Assembly (NCBI RefSeq): GCF_003966735.1
Contig: NZ_AP017378.1
Location: 1,349,501 to 1,413,500, forward strand
Reading direction: 5' to 3'
Length of the DNA stretch: 64,000 bases
DNA from: Desulfovibrio ferrophilus
GTDB lineage: Bacteria; Desulfobacterota; Desulfovibrionia; Desulfovibrionales; Desulfovibrionaceae
Each line of letters starts with the position of its first letter. The first letter of the stretch is position 1. A program made the position numbers and the translations under genes. The notes below the pieces were generated by a model that was not told the origin of the DNA, did no database searches, and saw only the letters and a list, made by a program, of their open reading frames with translations. Shown piece by piece: positions 1 to 8,532 of this stretch.

Positions 1-2
1 CG

Positions 3-95
3 AACGTGGTCAGCAAGATAACCTCGTGGAAGGGAACGGCTCAGCTCGATGGCAACATTAAGTTTTTCTGGAAAAAGCTCCTCTTCCAAGACTGA
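3..95 (+). CDS. C-terminal tail of a probable FlhG/MinD-like flagellar ATPase (partial)
   Basis: An open frame enters from the left edge and stops with TGA at 93-95. Its last residues read GNIKFFWKKLLFQD. A basic and aromatic tail of this kind is what I expect at the end of FlhG (YlxH/MinD-type) proteins, and flhG commonly sits directly upstream of fliA. Only about 30 residues are visible, with no catalytic motif, so the name rests on position and tail character. It overlaps the chosen fliA start by 47 bases, which would suggest translational coupling. The two other frames close at 21 and 61. Confidence 0.45.
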   Translation, partial: NVVSKITSWKGTAQLDGNIKFFWKKLLFQD

Positions 96-837
96 GCCCT
101 GGAAGTTCCTGGAGACCGGAGAGGTCATCTGGGAAGACTTCAGTGCAAGGGACAAGGATGAGATCGTCAGGCACTATGCGCCGAAGATCAAGATTCTTGC
201 GCTCAGACTCAAGGGAAAACTGCCCCAGCAGGTAGAGCTCAACGAGCTCATCTCTGCCGGGTCTTTGGGGCTGATCGAATGCCTGCGCAAATACAAGCCC
301 GAGCTGAACATCAAGTTCGAGACCTATGCGGAAAACCGCATCAAGGGTGCCATGCTGGACGAACTCAGACGCATGGACTGGTTTTCTCGTGGGCTACGAG
401 CTCGTGTCCGCCAATTGGAAGACGCCATCCGAACCATCGAACACCGCACAGGCACAACGCCTACCCGCGACGAAATCATGGAGGTCACTGGCCTCTCCCG
501 CAAGGATGTCGAATCGGGCTTGGCAGCACTGCAAAATCAGCTCTGCCTGTCGCTGGAAACCATCCAGGAACATTTCTCGCCGGAATCCAGCGCCCACCAC
601 GACAACGAACCATACCGCAGTGCGGCCCTTCAAGACGTCGTTGACAAAATTGCCGGTTTAATAGACGAATTGACGCTTCGAGAGAAACTGGTATTATCTT
701 TGTACTACAGTGATGAGTTGAACATGAGGGAAACTGCCGAAGTTATGGGGATAACCGAAGGCAGAGTGTCACAACTCCACTCTCAAGCACTCAAAAAATT
801 ACGCAAAAAATTTAGAGCCGCCTACGGCCTCGAGTAA
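49..837 (+). CDS. fliA: RNA polymerase sigma-28 factor FliA (flagellar)
   Basis: Flagellar sigma factor that directs core RNA polymerase to late flagellar and chemotaxis promoters. The 262 residues fit the family length. Region 2 is recognisable at about residues 65-125 (ELNELISAGSLGL, KFETYAENRIKGAMLDELR, DWFSRGLR). Region 3 is central, and region 4 with its helix-turn-helix lies at about 208-257 (LTLREKLVL, MRETAEVMGITEGRVSQLH). The start at 49 has only a distant purine-rich stretch (GGAAGG near 28), so expression may rely on coupling to the overlapping upstream frame. cheY follows after 13 bases, so the block is probably one flagellar operon. Activity is usually held by anti-sigma factor FlgM, which is not in view. 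Confidence 0.95.
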   Translation: MATLSFSGKSSSSKTEPWKFLETGEVIWEDFSARDKDEIVRHYAPKIKILALRLKGKLPQQVELNELISAGSLGLIECLRKYKPELNIKFETYAENRIKGAMLDELRRMDWFSRGLRARVRQLEDAIRTIEHRTGTTPTRDEIMEVTGLSRKDVESGLAALQNQLCLSLETIQEHFSPESSAHHDNEPYRSAALQDVVDKIAGLIDELTLREKLVLSLYYSDELNMRETAEVMGITEGRVSQLHSQALKKLRKKFRAAYGLE

Positions 838-850
838 AAAGGAGACATAC

Positions 851-1234
851 ATGGCTTACGACAAAAACATGCGGGTCCTCGTTGTCGATGACTTTTCCAC
901 CATGCGCCGCATCGTTAAGAACATCCTTCGCCAATTGGGCTTCAATAATATCGTGGAAGCCGATGACGGTAGCACCGCGTGGGAAGTCCTGAACAAGGAC
1001 AAGATCGACTTTATCGTCTCCGACTGGAACATGCCCGAGCTTCCCGGTATCGATCTGCTTCGCAAGGTTCGCGCCAGCGAAGAGTTCAAAGATATTCCTT
1101 TCCTCATGGTCACTGCTGAAGGCCTGCAGGAAAACATCATCGAAGCGGTCCAGGCAAAAGTGTCCAATTACATCGTCAAGCCCTTCACTGCGGAGACTCT
1201 TGGCCAGAAGATCGACAAGATTTTTGAAAAATAA
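851..1234 (+). CDS. cheY: Chemotaxis response regulator CheY
   Basis: Single-domain receiver that carries phosphate from CheA to the flagellar switch. All signature positions are present: acidic pair D13/D14, phospho-acceptor D58 (in SDWN), T88, Y107 and K110 (before PF), each one residue later than in E. coli CheY. The 127 residues are a bare receiver with no output domain. A strong ribosome site (AAGGAGA) lies just ahead of the ATG. It sits between fliA and fliL, an arrangement that favours the true motor CheY rather than a generic receiver. Confidence 0.95.
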   Translation: MAYDKNMRVLVVDDFSTMRRIVKNILRQLGFNNIVEADDGSTAWEVLNKDKIDFIVSDWNMPELPGIDLLRKVRASEEFKDIPFLMVTAEGLQENIIEAVQAKVSNYIVKPFTAETLGQKIDKIFEK

Positions 1235-1263
1235 GCATAACCTCAACGGCCCGGCGTAAATAA

Positions 1264-1998
1264 ATGGTGCTGCTCGCTCCCGACACCGAGCTCGAGGAAG
1301 ATCTTTCCTCCGTCATGGAGGAACATGATGGAGAGCCCAAAGCTGAACTTGATGCCGAGGAGCTGACCAAAGATCTTCCCAAGGAGCAGCAAAAGGTCGA
1401 ATTGGACCTTGAGGATGCACCTTTTCTCGAAGACGACGACGATGAAGATGAAGAAGAGGACGAGGAGGAAGAAGTTCTCCTCGAGGAGCCCGAACCGGAT
1501 GGCACTCCGGTTTGGTACAAGAACAGAAAGATCCAGATCGCCGCTGGAGCCATCCTGCTCTTGTTGGTGGGAGTCATCATCGGCACCCTGATCCTGAAGC
1601 CTGAACCGGAAGTCACCCAGCCAGAAGTCGAGCAGGAAACGCTGGAAGCCGAAGAAGCCATCCCGCCTCCGCCTCCTGAGGAGCCCGAGCCCGAGGAATA
1701 CCTCGTTACCCTTGACCCGTTCTGGGTTGAGCAAAAAGGCGAGAACGACAAGATCCGATTCCTGGTCTGCCAGTTCACTGCCGTCACCCAGAACGAAAAG
1801 CTGTCATTTGAGATATCACAAAAGACAACAATCCTCCGGGATGCCGTCTTCTACTATCTCAAGAATAAGGATTTAACGTTCCTGTCCGATAAGAAGAATG
1901 CAGAGGCATTGAAAGCCGACGTCCTATCGGTAGTGAATCAATATTTAAGTGTCGACCGATTGGAGACCCTGCTTATCGAGCAATACCTGGTGAAATAG
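1264..1998 (+). CDS. fliL: Flagellar basal body-associated protein FliL
   Basis: Inner-membrane protein of the stator ring that supports motor torque. It has a cytoplasmic N-terminal part, one transmembrane helix at about residues 90-112, a proline/glutamate-rich stalk (about 113-145) and a periplasmic FliL domain (about 146-244). At 244 residues it is longer than typical FliL (around 160-180). The extra length is an N-terminal acidic extension containing 15 consecutive Asp/Glu residues (56-70). The ATG at 1264 follows an in-frame stop, so it is the most upstream start; the GTG directly after it is possible. No clear ribosome site is visible. The next ORF begins two bases after its stop. Confidence 0.85.
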   Translation: MVLLAPDTELEEDLSSVMEEHDGEPKAELDAEELTKDLPKEQQKVELDLEDAPFLEDDDDEDEEEDEEEEVLLEEPEPDGTPVWYKNRKIQIAAGAILLLLVGVIIGTLILKPEPEVTQPEVEQETLEAEEAIPPPPPEEPEPEEYLVTLDPFWVEQKGENDKIRFLVCQFTAVTQNEKLSFEISQKTTILRDAVFYYLKNKDLTFLSDKKNAEALKADVLSVVNQYLSVDRLETLLIEQYLVK

Positions 1999-1999
1999 C

Positions 2000-2323
2000 A
2001 TGTCTACGACGATCAACCTCCCCGTGCTTCTGGCACAACTGCCCCACCTGGCCAAGGTTGCCAGCGTGCAGCAGCAGGGTCCGAAGACGCAGGCCGAGTT
2101 TGCTGAACAGCTTTCTCGCGAACAGAGTGAACGTGCCAAGGATCAGGTTCAAAAGACAAAAGAGCAGGACAAGACCACCGTCACTGGTGATCAGGAAAGA
2201 CAGGAAGCACAGCAGCGCAAGGCTTCTGACAAGCGCGAGCAAAAGCCCGAAGAAGAATCACAAGAAGAGGAAACTCTCGTCAAGTCTCCTTGGGCCGGAA
2301 ACATCATCAACCTGAAGATATAG
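2000..2323 (+). CDS. Small hydrophilic protein of the flagellar operon, unknown function
   Basis: A 107-residue protein I do not recognise. The first 30 residues are mildly hydrophobic. Residues about 33-92 are almost entirely Gln/Glu/Lys/Arg and likely form an extended or coiled helix. The tail (SPWAGNIINLKI) is apolar and looks like a short binding motif. The ATG comes one base after the fliL stop, so translation is probably coupled to FliL. Position points to flagellar assembly or motor function, but nothing in the sequence gives a biochemical role. Confidence 0.7.
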   Translation: MSTTINLPVLLAQLPHLAKVASVQQQGPKTQAEFAEQLSREQSERAKDQVQKTKEQDKTTVTGDQERQEAQQRKASDKREQKPEEESQEEETLVKSPWAGNIINLKI

Positions 2324-2348
2324 CAACACAATCAGGATACTCCCGTAC

Positions 2349-2768
2349 ATGTCTTCATCACTCGTCCTGTTGTTCCTCGTGAGTCTGACAGAGCTTTTGC
2401 TCCTTGTCGTCGTACTCGTTTTCTTCATGCGCCTTCGGCGCTCTGAAACTCTACTCAATACCCTTCAGGAAAAACAGGAATCACTGCTTCGGAACCTGCA
2501 CTTCAACGCCGAACTGGAGCAGGAGCTTGTTTCCACCTTCGAGCAACGCCAGGGCGAACTCAGCCGATTGAACAACGCTCTCGAAGAACGCATCCAGGAA
2601 GTCAACAATCTGCTCAAACAGACCGAGCAGGTCTCACGTTCTCCACATTTCCTGCGCGAGGTCATTCTCTCGGGCAGACGCCAAGGCAAGACCATTCCCG
2701 ATCTGGCCACCTCCACCGGCCTGTCCGTGGACGAGGTGGAACTCATCCTCGATCAAGCCAATCAGTAG
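2349..2768 (+). CDS. Membrane-anchored coiled-coil protein, DUF2802-like
   Basis: A 139-residue protein with one N-terminal transmembrane helix (about residues 5-28, rich in Leu and Val), a long heptad-like helix (about 30-95) and a C-terminal helix-turn-helix-like segment (KTIPDLATSTGLSVDEVELIL). The C-terminus resembles DUF2802 proteins, which occur in flagellar and chemotaxis operons. That assignment is by eye only. It lies between the small flagellar unknown and a 293-residue unknown in the same direction and with short gaps, so it probably belongs to the flagellar transcript. Confidence 0.7.
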   Translation: MSSSLVLLFLVSLTELLLLVVVLVFFMRLRRSETLLNTLQEKQESLLRNLHFNAELEQELVSTFEQRQGELSRLNNALEERIQEVNNLLKQTEQVSRSPHFLREVILSGRRQGKTIPDLATSTGLSVDEVELILDQANQ

Positions 2769-2780
2769 CCGGAGGCCACC

Positions 2781-3662
2781 ATGCGCATCTCCGGATGGGG
2801 TTCAAACAACAGTAGCGACTCTCGCAAAGAGCGTGAACGCTCTGCCGCGTTCCAGCGTCGCCACCGCATAGGCGAACGCGTCACAGGCAGAGTCTTGAAG
2901 CGGGAGCGATCAGGATATGCCTGGGTCGACTTCGAAGGACTTGAGCTGTTGGCCAACATCCAGTCCGATCCGGAACCCGGCAGTCGATTACTATTCCAGA
3001 TCATCCGCCTTGAGCCAGACATCCTGCTCCAGGAATTACACGTTGCCCAGGCTCAGGGAGACCCGCTGGGGCCAGCGGTCAATCTCTTCTGGGCGACGAG
3101 AACGCGCTTTGAGTCCGCCTCGACGGAACTTCGCAAAGTACTGTCCGCCATGCCCGGCCCTGAACAACAACGTAAAGTAGTCTTTGAGCTCCGACTGGCT
3201 GAAGCTTCGGATCTGGCCCATGAGTTTCAACTCGTGATCAAAGCCCGCGACGCCGTCAACGCCCTGCTTGCCACTCGGGGAGAAGGACGCCTCGACTACC
3301 GCCCATGGCTGCTCCCTGACGCTTTGTCCGGCGAAATGCTCACCGTCAAACGCCCTGAACCATCCCCCGCGCAGGACCAAGGCACGGCCATCGAAGAAAC
3401 GGCTTTTTCCTTTGCCCTACCGCCTCATGGACAATGTGAAATGCGTTTGATGGTCAGTCCGACCACAGCAACGGTCCGTCTCTTTCTGGAGCACACAGGA
3501 CTGGCTCCGGCCTTTGAAAAAATACTGCTTTCATTTCTCTTCAGCGAGAAGTCCGTAGAGTTCTTCACTCCGACCAATCTCCCTCCAGAAGCCAGAGCAG
3601 GAGTCCTGGCCCCTCAGCTCTCCAGCGGGCAGGCCCTGCCCCGATTCGCCAGACGCATCTAG
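2781..3662 (+). CDS. Uncharacterised protein at the end of the flagellar operon
   Basis: I do not recognise this 293-residue soluble protein. Residues about 28-80 (GERVTGRVL, WVDFEGLELLANI, LLFQIIRL) have the alternating pattern of a small beta-barrel. The middle is helical, and the C-terminal 90 residues again look beta-rich (CEMRLMVSPTTATVRLFLE). FliK C-terminal domains have a comparable pattern, but I see no convincing FliK signature. The ribosome site GGAGG lies a few bases ahead of the ATG. It is the last gene before a 116-base gap, so it probably closes the fliA transcript. Confidence 0.65.
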   Translation: MRISGWGSNNSSDSRKERERSAAFQRRHRIGERVTGRVLKRERSGYAWVDFEGLELLANIQSDPEPGSRLLFQIIRLEPDILLQELHVAQAQGDPLGPAVNLFWATRTRFESASTELRKVLSAMPGPEQQRKVVFELRLAEASDLAHEFQLVIKARDAVNALLATRGEGRLDYRPWLLPDALSGEMLTVKRPEPSPAQDQGTAIEETAFSFALPPHGQCEMRLMVSPTTATVRLFLEHTGLAPAFEKILLSFLFSEKSVEFFTPTNLPPEARAGVLAPQLSSGQALPRFARRI

Positions 3663-3778
3663 CCAGATGCGCCCCCCGCCAACTTGTCAACCTCCGGGTG
3701 GGGTGCTACACGCCCGGCAACGCAACAAAGCATCACAAGACCACGCATCCAATGACGCTCCGCAGGAATCAGCATCAA

Positions 3779-4759
3779 ATGAACAGTACCTCCACCTTAT
3801 CCATCGCCCCGGATGCCCCATGGCTTGCCCCCCTGGCTGGCTATTCGGACCTCTCCTTCCGCCTGCTATGCCGCGAAAACGGTTGCAGAGTCGCGGTCAC
3901 GGAAATGGTGAGTGCCAAGGGTCTTTGTTACGACAGCAGGGGCACTTCCGAACTTTTGAAAACCACCCCCGAGGACTCCCCTTTGGTGGTACAACTCTTC
4001 GGCTCCGAGATTGAATTCATCGAACGTGCCATGCACACACTCATGGAGCAGGGAGTCCGCTATTTCGATCTCAACGCGGGTTGCCCGGTGCGCAAGGTCA
4101 TCAAGACCGGTTGCGGAGCATCCCTGCACACCAATGTTGGCCTGCTGGAGTCCATTGCCGAGCGCATGGCCAAAATCGCAGGACCAGGCAACTGCGGAGT
4201 CAAATTCCGAAGAGGCTGGGTGGCCGGTGAGGACAACTACCTGGACATCGGAAAACGCCTTCAGGACGCAGGGACAGCCTGGGTCGCCCTGCATCCTCGC
4301 ACGGCCAAGCAGGGGTATGCCGGTGAAGCCGATTGGTCCTGTCTGAAGGAACTTTCCAACACTATTGATATTCCAGTCATCGCCAGCGGAGATCTGATCA
4401 CTGCCGAAGACGGCGTACGCTGCATCCGTGAAACCGGAGTTCAGGGTGTCATGTTTGCCCGGGGAGCGCTCTATGGGCCGACCATCTTCAACGACTACCT
4501 GACGCTGCTGCGCGGCGAAGTGTTGCCTCCGCGCACAGGCCAGGACCTGGCCAAAGTCATCCTGCGCCATGCCGAACTCTCCCGGGAACATCTTCCGGAA
4601 CGCAAAGCCCTGCTCAAGATGCGCTCCATTGTCCCACGCTACGTCCGGCATAATCCCGGAGTCCGCAAACTACGGACTCAACTCATCAATTGCGACTCTT
4701 GGGAAGAGCTGGAATCCATGGTTCTCGATTTCCTCGAAGCCAATCATAGCGCAGCCTGA
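3779..4759 (+). CDS. tRNA-dihydrouridine synthase (Dus family)
   Basis: FMN enzyme that reduces specific uridines in tRNA to dihydrouridine with NADPH. It shows the TIM-barrel start APLAGYSD, the strand TEMVSAKGL, the catalytic Cys102 in NAGCP, the FMN and RNA contacts around KFRRGW and HPRT, and GVMFARGAL near the end of the barrel. The MVSAKGL element is closest to DusB-type enzymes, but I do not assign the subtype. I chose the ATG at 3779 (326 residues), which has AGGAA ten bases upstream. The frame stays open to 3698, but the extra 27 residues are low-complexity and non-conserved in appearance. Confidence 0.9.
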   Translation: MNSTSTLSIAPDAPWLAPLAGYSDLSFRLLCRENGCRVAVTEMVSAKGLCYDSRGTSELLKTTPEDSPLVVQLFGSEIEFIERAMHTLMEQGVRYFDLNAGCPVRKVIKTGCGASLHTNVGLLESIAERMAKIAGPGNCGVKFRRGWVAGEDNYLDIGKRLQDAGTAWVALHPRTAKQGYAGEADWSCLKELSNTIDIPVIASGDLITAEDGVRCIRETGVQGVMFARGALYGPTIFNDYLTLLRGEVLPPRTGQDLAKVILRHAELSREHLPERKALLKMRSIVPRYVRHNPGVRKLRTQLINCDSWEELESMVLDFLEANHSAA

Positions 4760-4805
4760 TTTTTTCCTGTAAAGTCAGGGGAGCAAACGGACGAAAGGTA
4801 TAATT

Positions 4806-5666
4806 ATGAAAGTCATCCTCGCCGAGACCGCCGGCTTTTGTATGGGAGTCAGCCTCGCCCTCAAGAAACTGGACAGAGCTGTTCGCAAAGGCGGAGCAAC
4901 CATCTGCACTCTTGGGCCGATTATTCATAATCCCCAAGTACTTGAGCATTACGAAAAGCTCGGCGTCAAACGCATCCAGTCTCCTGCAGAGGTTGAACCC
5001 GACACCGTGGTCGTCATCCGCGCTCACGGCATCCCACAAGACGTAGAGCTAGAACTGAAGAAACACGGTGTTGTCGTCGTGGATGCCACCTGCCCCAAAG
5101 TAAAGAAAGCGCAACTGCTGATTGAACGCCAAGCCGAACGTGGCCGGACCCTGCTCCTGTACGGCGAGGAAAACCACCCAGAGGTCAAAGGCCTGCTCAG
5201 TTACGCCAAAGACGATGCCGAGGTTTTCGATTCTCTCGAAGAACTTCAGGGGCACATCAACGAGAATCAGGAATATTTTCTGGCAGCTCAAACCACTCAG
5301 GACCGGGGTGTCTTCGAACAGATCAGGGACTACGCCAAACAGCAGAGCAACCTTAAACTGCCAGTTCTGGAAACCATCTGCGACGCCACCAAGGTTCGCC
5401 AACACGAAGCAGTCGAAGTCGCCAAGCGCGTTGACAAGATGGTGGTAGTCGGAGGGTACCAGAGCGGCAATACCAGACGCCTGGCCCAGGTGGTCCGTGA
5501 ACAAGGCGTGGATTGCATCCATGTCGAGACAGCCGAGGAACTCAATCCCGAGGATTTTGCAGACTGTTCCCTTGTTGGCTTGACAGCAGGGGCCTCAACA
5601 CATGATATTACTATAGATGAAGTCCGGGCCGCGCTTGAGGGTATGTCCTCGCGAGCGGATCACTGA
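4806..5666 (+). CDS. ispH: 4-hydroxy-3-methylbut-2-enyl diphosphate reductase (IspH/LytB)
   Basis: Last enzyme of the MEP isoprenoid pathway, reducing HMBPP to IPP and DMAPP with an iron-sulfur cluster. All three cluster cysteines are present (C12, C96, C192), as are the substrate histidines H41 (HNPQ), H74 (RAHG) and H124 (NHPEV) and the QTT and GTS-like segments. Its 286 residues are slightly short compared with E. coli but typical for shorter bacterial forms. It lies 46 bases after dus and 14 bases before cheV, probably in a shared transcript. Confidence 0.97.
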   Translation: MKVILAETAGFCMGVSLALKKLDRAVRKGGATICTLGPIIHNPQVLEHYEKLGVKRIQSPAEVEPDTVVVIRAHGIPQDVELELKKHGVVVVDATCPKVKKAQLLIERQAERGRTLLLYGEENHPEVKGLLSYAKDDAEVFDSLEELQGHINENQEYFLAAQTTQDRGVFEQIRDYAKQQSNLKLPVLETICDATKVRQHEAVEVAKRVDKMVVVGGYQSGNTRRLAQVVREQGVDCIHVETAEELNPEDFADCSLVGLTAGASTHDITIDEVRAALEGMSSRADH

Positions 5667-5680
5667 ATACTGGAGGACGC

Positions 5681-6664
5681 ATGTCCCAGACGAACATTCT
5701 CTTAGAATCTGGCACCAACGAGCTCGAGATCGTCGAATTCTATCTGGACGAAGTGGGCAAGAGTGGTGAGCATTACCAGGGTTACTATGGCGTTAACGTC
5801 GCCAAAGTCCTGGAAATCATCCGTCTCCCCAAGATCACCGAGATGCCAGAGGTTAACCATCCCTCAGTTCTCGGAGCGTTCAACCAGCGATCTCACATCA
5901 TCCCGTTGGTCGACCTTGCCATGTGGCTTGGTAAGGAACGGGTTGAAAGTGAAGCTCCCAAAGTCGTAGTTACCGAATTCAATCAGGTCACTTCGGCCTT
6001 CATGGTTTCGGGTGTTACCCGTATCCACCGCATCAGCTGGGAAGAAGTGGAGCAACCCAACAAGTACGTCTCCGCTCTGTCCAACAATTCAATCACCGGC
6101 GTGGTCAAGCTCGAAGGGCGCATCGTCTTCATTCTGGATCTGGAAAAGATCGTTGCGGACTTGAACCCCTCTCTGGGCCTGCGTTTGGACGAAAGCATCG
6201 ATTGGTCTTCGGACGACGGCTACAGGGCTCTTGTTGCCGACGACTCCGCTCTGGTCCGCGAAATGCTCAAGGACCTGATGACCAAAGCCGGGTTCAAGGT
6301 TGAAACCGTAAACAACGGCCGTGAAGCCTGGGACCGCCTCCAAGCCATCAAAGCCAAGGCAGAAGAAGATGAGGCCTCCCTGTGGGATTATGTCAATGTC
6401 ATGGTCTCGGACATTGAGATGCCCATGATGGATGGTCACAATCTGACCAAACGTGTCCGCGAGGACCCGTTCCTGAAAGACATGCCCATCATCCTGTTCT
6501 CATCGCTGATCACGGACAAGCTCAGGCACAAGGGTGATAACGTGGGTGCGGACGAGCAGGTCTCCAAACCGGAGGTTTCCAAGCTTGCCATACGCGCCAA
6601 GGAGCTGATTCAGGAACGTATGGCAGGAAAATCGTTTGTCCAGAAGGAGTCGTCCGGGAACTAG
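5681..6664 (+). CDS. cheV: Chemotaxis protein CheV (first copy)
   Basis: Coupling protein made of a CheW domain (about residues 14-165) joined to a receiver domain (about 182-312). It links chemoreceptors to CheA and its phosphorylation tunes adaptation. The receiver has acidic residues D187/D188, the phospho-acceptor D244 (SDIEMPMMDG), a Ser-Ser in the Thr position (LFSSL) and the lysine before PE (SKPE). A clear ribosome site (GGAGG) precedes the ATG. It follows ispH by 14 bases. A clear paralogue lies at 24610-25566 with the same 12-residue N-terminal pattern. Confidence 0.93.
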   Translation: MSQTNILLESGTNELEIVEFYLDEVGKSGEHYQGYYGVNVAKVLEIIRLPKITEMPEVNHPSVLGAFNQRSHIIPLVDLAMWLGKERVESEAPKVVVTEFNQVTSAFMVSGVTRIHRISWEEVEQPNKYVSALSNNSITGVVKLEGRIVFILDLEKIVADLNPSLGLRLDESIDWSSDDGYRALVADDSALVREMLKDLMTKAGFKVETVNNGREAWDRLQAIKAKAEEDEASLWDYVNVMVSDIEMPMMDGHNLTKRVREDPFLKDMPIILFSSLITDKLRHKGDNVGADEQVSKPEVSKLAIRAKELIQERMAGKSFVQKESSGN

Positions 6665-6679
6665 CCGCGACGCCTAACG

Positions 6680-8326
6680 ATGATCATCGCCCTGTTACAA
6701 CTCAATTTGACTGTCGGCGACCTGGAAGGAAATGCCTCCAGGATCGCCGACGGTGTTTTCAAAGCCCAAGCCATGGGGGCCGAGCTTTGTGTCACACCGG
6801 AACTGGCGCTGATGGGCTATCCTCCCCGCGACCTGCTGCTCTCGCCATCTTTCATCAATAATGCCCAGTCTCAACTCAGAGTACTGGCGCGGGAACTCGC
6901 CAACGCCATCCCCGTGCTCGTGGGCACAGCAACCCCCAATACAAAGGCCACAGGTCGCCCCCTGCACAACTCGGCCGCTCTGCTTCGCGCAGGCTGCGTG
7001 GAAGCCCTGTTCCACAAAACCCTATTGCCCACCTATGACGTCTTCGATGAAGACCGATACTTCGAACCCGGCCCAGGGCCGGGAGGTTTCGAGCTGAGGG
7101 GCCAGAATTGTGCAGTAACCATCTGCGAAGATTTGTGGAATGACAATGAATTCTGGAATGAGACCCGCTACAGCGGTGACCCAATGAGTTCGGATGTGGT
7201 CCGCAATTCGGACCTTGTTCTGAACCTCTCGGCTTCTCCCTTCACCGTGGGCAAACAGCGCATCCGACAGGAAATGCTCGCCTGGGCAGCCAAGAAGCAC
7301 GGCAAGCCCATTTGCTATGCCAACCAGGTAGGGGGCAATGACGATCTGGTCTTCTCGGGCCGCTCCATGGCCTTTGGAGCAGACGGGACCCTCATGGCAC
7401 AGGCCAATGCCTTTGCCCAAGACATCCTGCTGGTAGATATGCAGGCCGGCACCGGACGCATCGAAGCCCAAGACAATGCACCGGAAAGCGAAACCTGGGG
7501 CGCTCTGGTTCTCGGCACCCGCGACTACGTCACCAAATGCGGATTCAAGAAAGCCCTGCTCGGCCTGTCCGGCGGTATCGACTCGGCCCTGACCGCGGCA
7601 GTGGCGGCCGAAGCCCTGGGAGCGAGTAATGTGCTGGGAGTCCTCATGCCATCGCCCTACTCCAGCCAGGGCAGCATCGACGATTCCCTTGCCCTGGCAG
7701 ACAATCTGGACATCAAGACCATGACCCTGCCCATTGGCCCTCTGATGCAGGGTTTCGACACGACCCTGGAAAAGGCATTCAAAGGTTTTTCCCCCGACCT
7801 GACCGAGGAAAACATCCAGGCCCGCATCCGTGGCAATCTGCTGATGGCCCTGTCCAACAAGTACGGTTCCATTCTGCTGACCACGGGCAACAAAAGCGAA
7901 TTGGCAGTCGGCTACTGCACCATTTACGGAGATATGTCCGGTGGACTGGCGGTCATTTCCGATGTCCCCAAAACCCTGGTCTACGATGTCTGCCGCTGGC
8001 TGAATCAAAACAAGGGGCATGAAGTCATCCCTCAGTCCGTTATCGACAAGGCTCCCTCTGCTGAACTGCGCCCGGATCAGAAAGATCAGGACAGCCTGCC
8101 TCCCTATGAGATTCTGGATGCCATCATTCATCGTCTGGTGGTCCTGCGTGAATCGCGCGACGACGTCGTGAATGCTGGATTTGATCGAACAACCGTAGAC
8201 AAGATCTCACACTTGCTGCGCGGTGCGGAATTCAAGCGCCGCCAGGCTGCTCCAGGCCTCAAGATCACTGACCGCGCCTTTGGTACTGGCTGGCGAATGC
8301 CTCTGGCAGCGCGCGTCAACCACTGA
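6680..8326 (+). CDS. nadE: Glutamine-dependent NAD+ synthetase
   Basis: Converts deamido-NAD to NAD using ammonia released from glutamine. The N-terminal nitrilase-type amidase (about residues 1-265) has the Glu41-Lys113-Cys149 triad (TPELAL, HKTLLP, ICEDLW). The C-terminal synthetase domain (about 270-548) has the ATP-pyrophosphatase loop SGGIDS at 297-302 and the later TGNKSELAVGY segment. The length of 548 matches two-domain NadE. It starts 15 bases after the cheV stop, without an obvious strong ribosome site. About 200 bases without a gene separate it from tetR; I see no good terminator there. Confidence 0.95.
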   Translation: MIIALLQLNLTVGDLEGNASRIADGVFKAQAMGAELCVTPELALMGYPPRDLLLSPSFINNAQSQLRVLARELANAIPVLVGTATPNTKATGRPLHNSAALLRAGCVEALFHKTLLPTYDVFDEDRYFEPGPGPGGFELRGQNCAVTICEDLWNDNEFWNETRYSGDPMSSDVVRNSDLVLNLSASPFTVGKQRIRQEMLAWAAKKHGKPICYANQVGGNDDLVFSGRSMAFGADGTLMAQANAFAQDILLVDMQAGTGRIEAQDNAPESETWGALVLGTRDYVTKCGFKKALLGLSGGIDSALTAAVAAEALGASNVLGVLMPSPYSSQGSIDDSLALADNLDIKTMTLPIGPLMQGFDTTLEKAFKGFSPDLTEENIQARIRGNLLMALSNKYGSILLTTGNKSELAVGYCTIYGDMSGGLAVISDVPKTLVYDVCRWLNQNKGHEVIPQSVIDKAPSAELRPDQKDQDSLPPYEILDAIIHRLVVLRESRDDVVNAGFDRTTVDKISHLLRGAEFKRRQAAPGLKITDRAFGTGWRMPLAARVNH

Positions 8327-8466
8327 CCCTTTCGGCCTCTTTCTTCTCCCTCTTTTCTGCCAACAGCAATACTGCCTTTCCCCATCGGGCAATCTTCAGC
8401 CATACACGAACCGGGGCACAAATATCCCATGTTAGAAATAACAACATAGAGGAATACAAATACCCC

Positions 8467-8496
8467 TTGACGCGTATCTCCTTCGCCCGCTAAACA
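8467..8496 (+). promoter_or_regulatory. Putative sigma-70 promoter of the tetR operon
   Basis: A TTGACG -35 element (8467-8472) is followed, after 18 bases, by TAAACA (8491-8496). The -10 is weak, but the last bases overlap the start of a 19-bp palindrome, the classic layout for a self-repressed tetR gene. Confidence 0.5.
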
Positions 8497-8514
8497 TACC
8501 ATACCGTATGGTAT
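8496..8514. promoter_or_regulatory. 19-bp palindromic operator for the TetR regulator
   Basis: ATACCATACCGTATGGTAT is a perfect inverted repeat with 9-bp arms around a central C. It lies 18 bases upstream of the tetR start and directly overlaps or follows the -10 region. Size and position are typical of a TetR-family operator. Binding by the adjacent regulator is inferred. Confidence 0.75.
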
Positions 8515-8532
8515 TGATAATGGAGTAGCCTC

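Noticed and set aside
1185-1787. Long serine-rich open frame on the minus strand over fliL
   Set aside because: It is the complement of the acidic GAN-repeat tract of fliL; the plus strand has the FliL domain.
3698-3778. Upstream 27-codon extension of the dus reading frame
   Set aside because: No ribosome site, low-complexity His/Thr-rich sequence and a better ATG with AGGAA at 3779.
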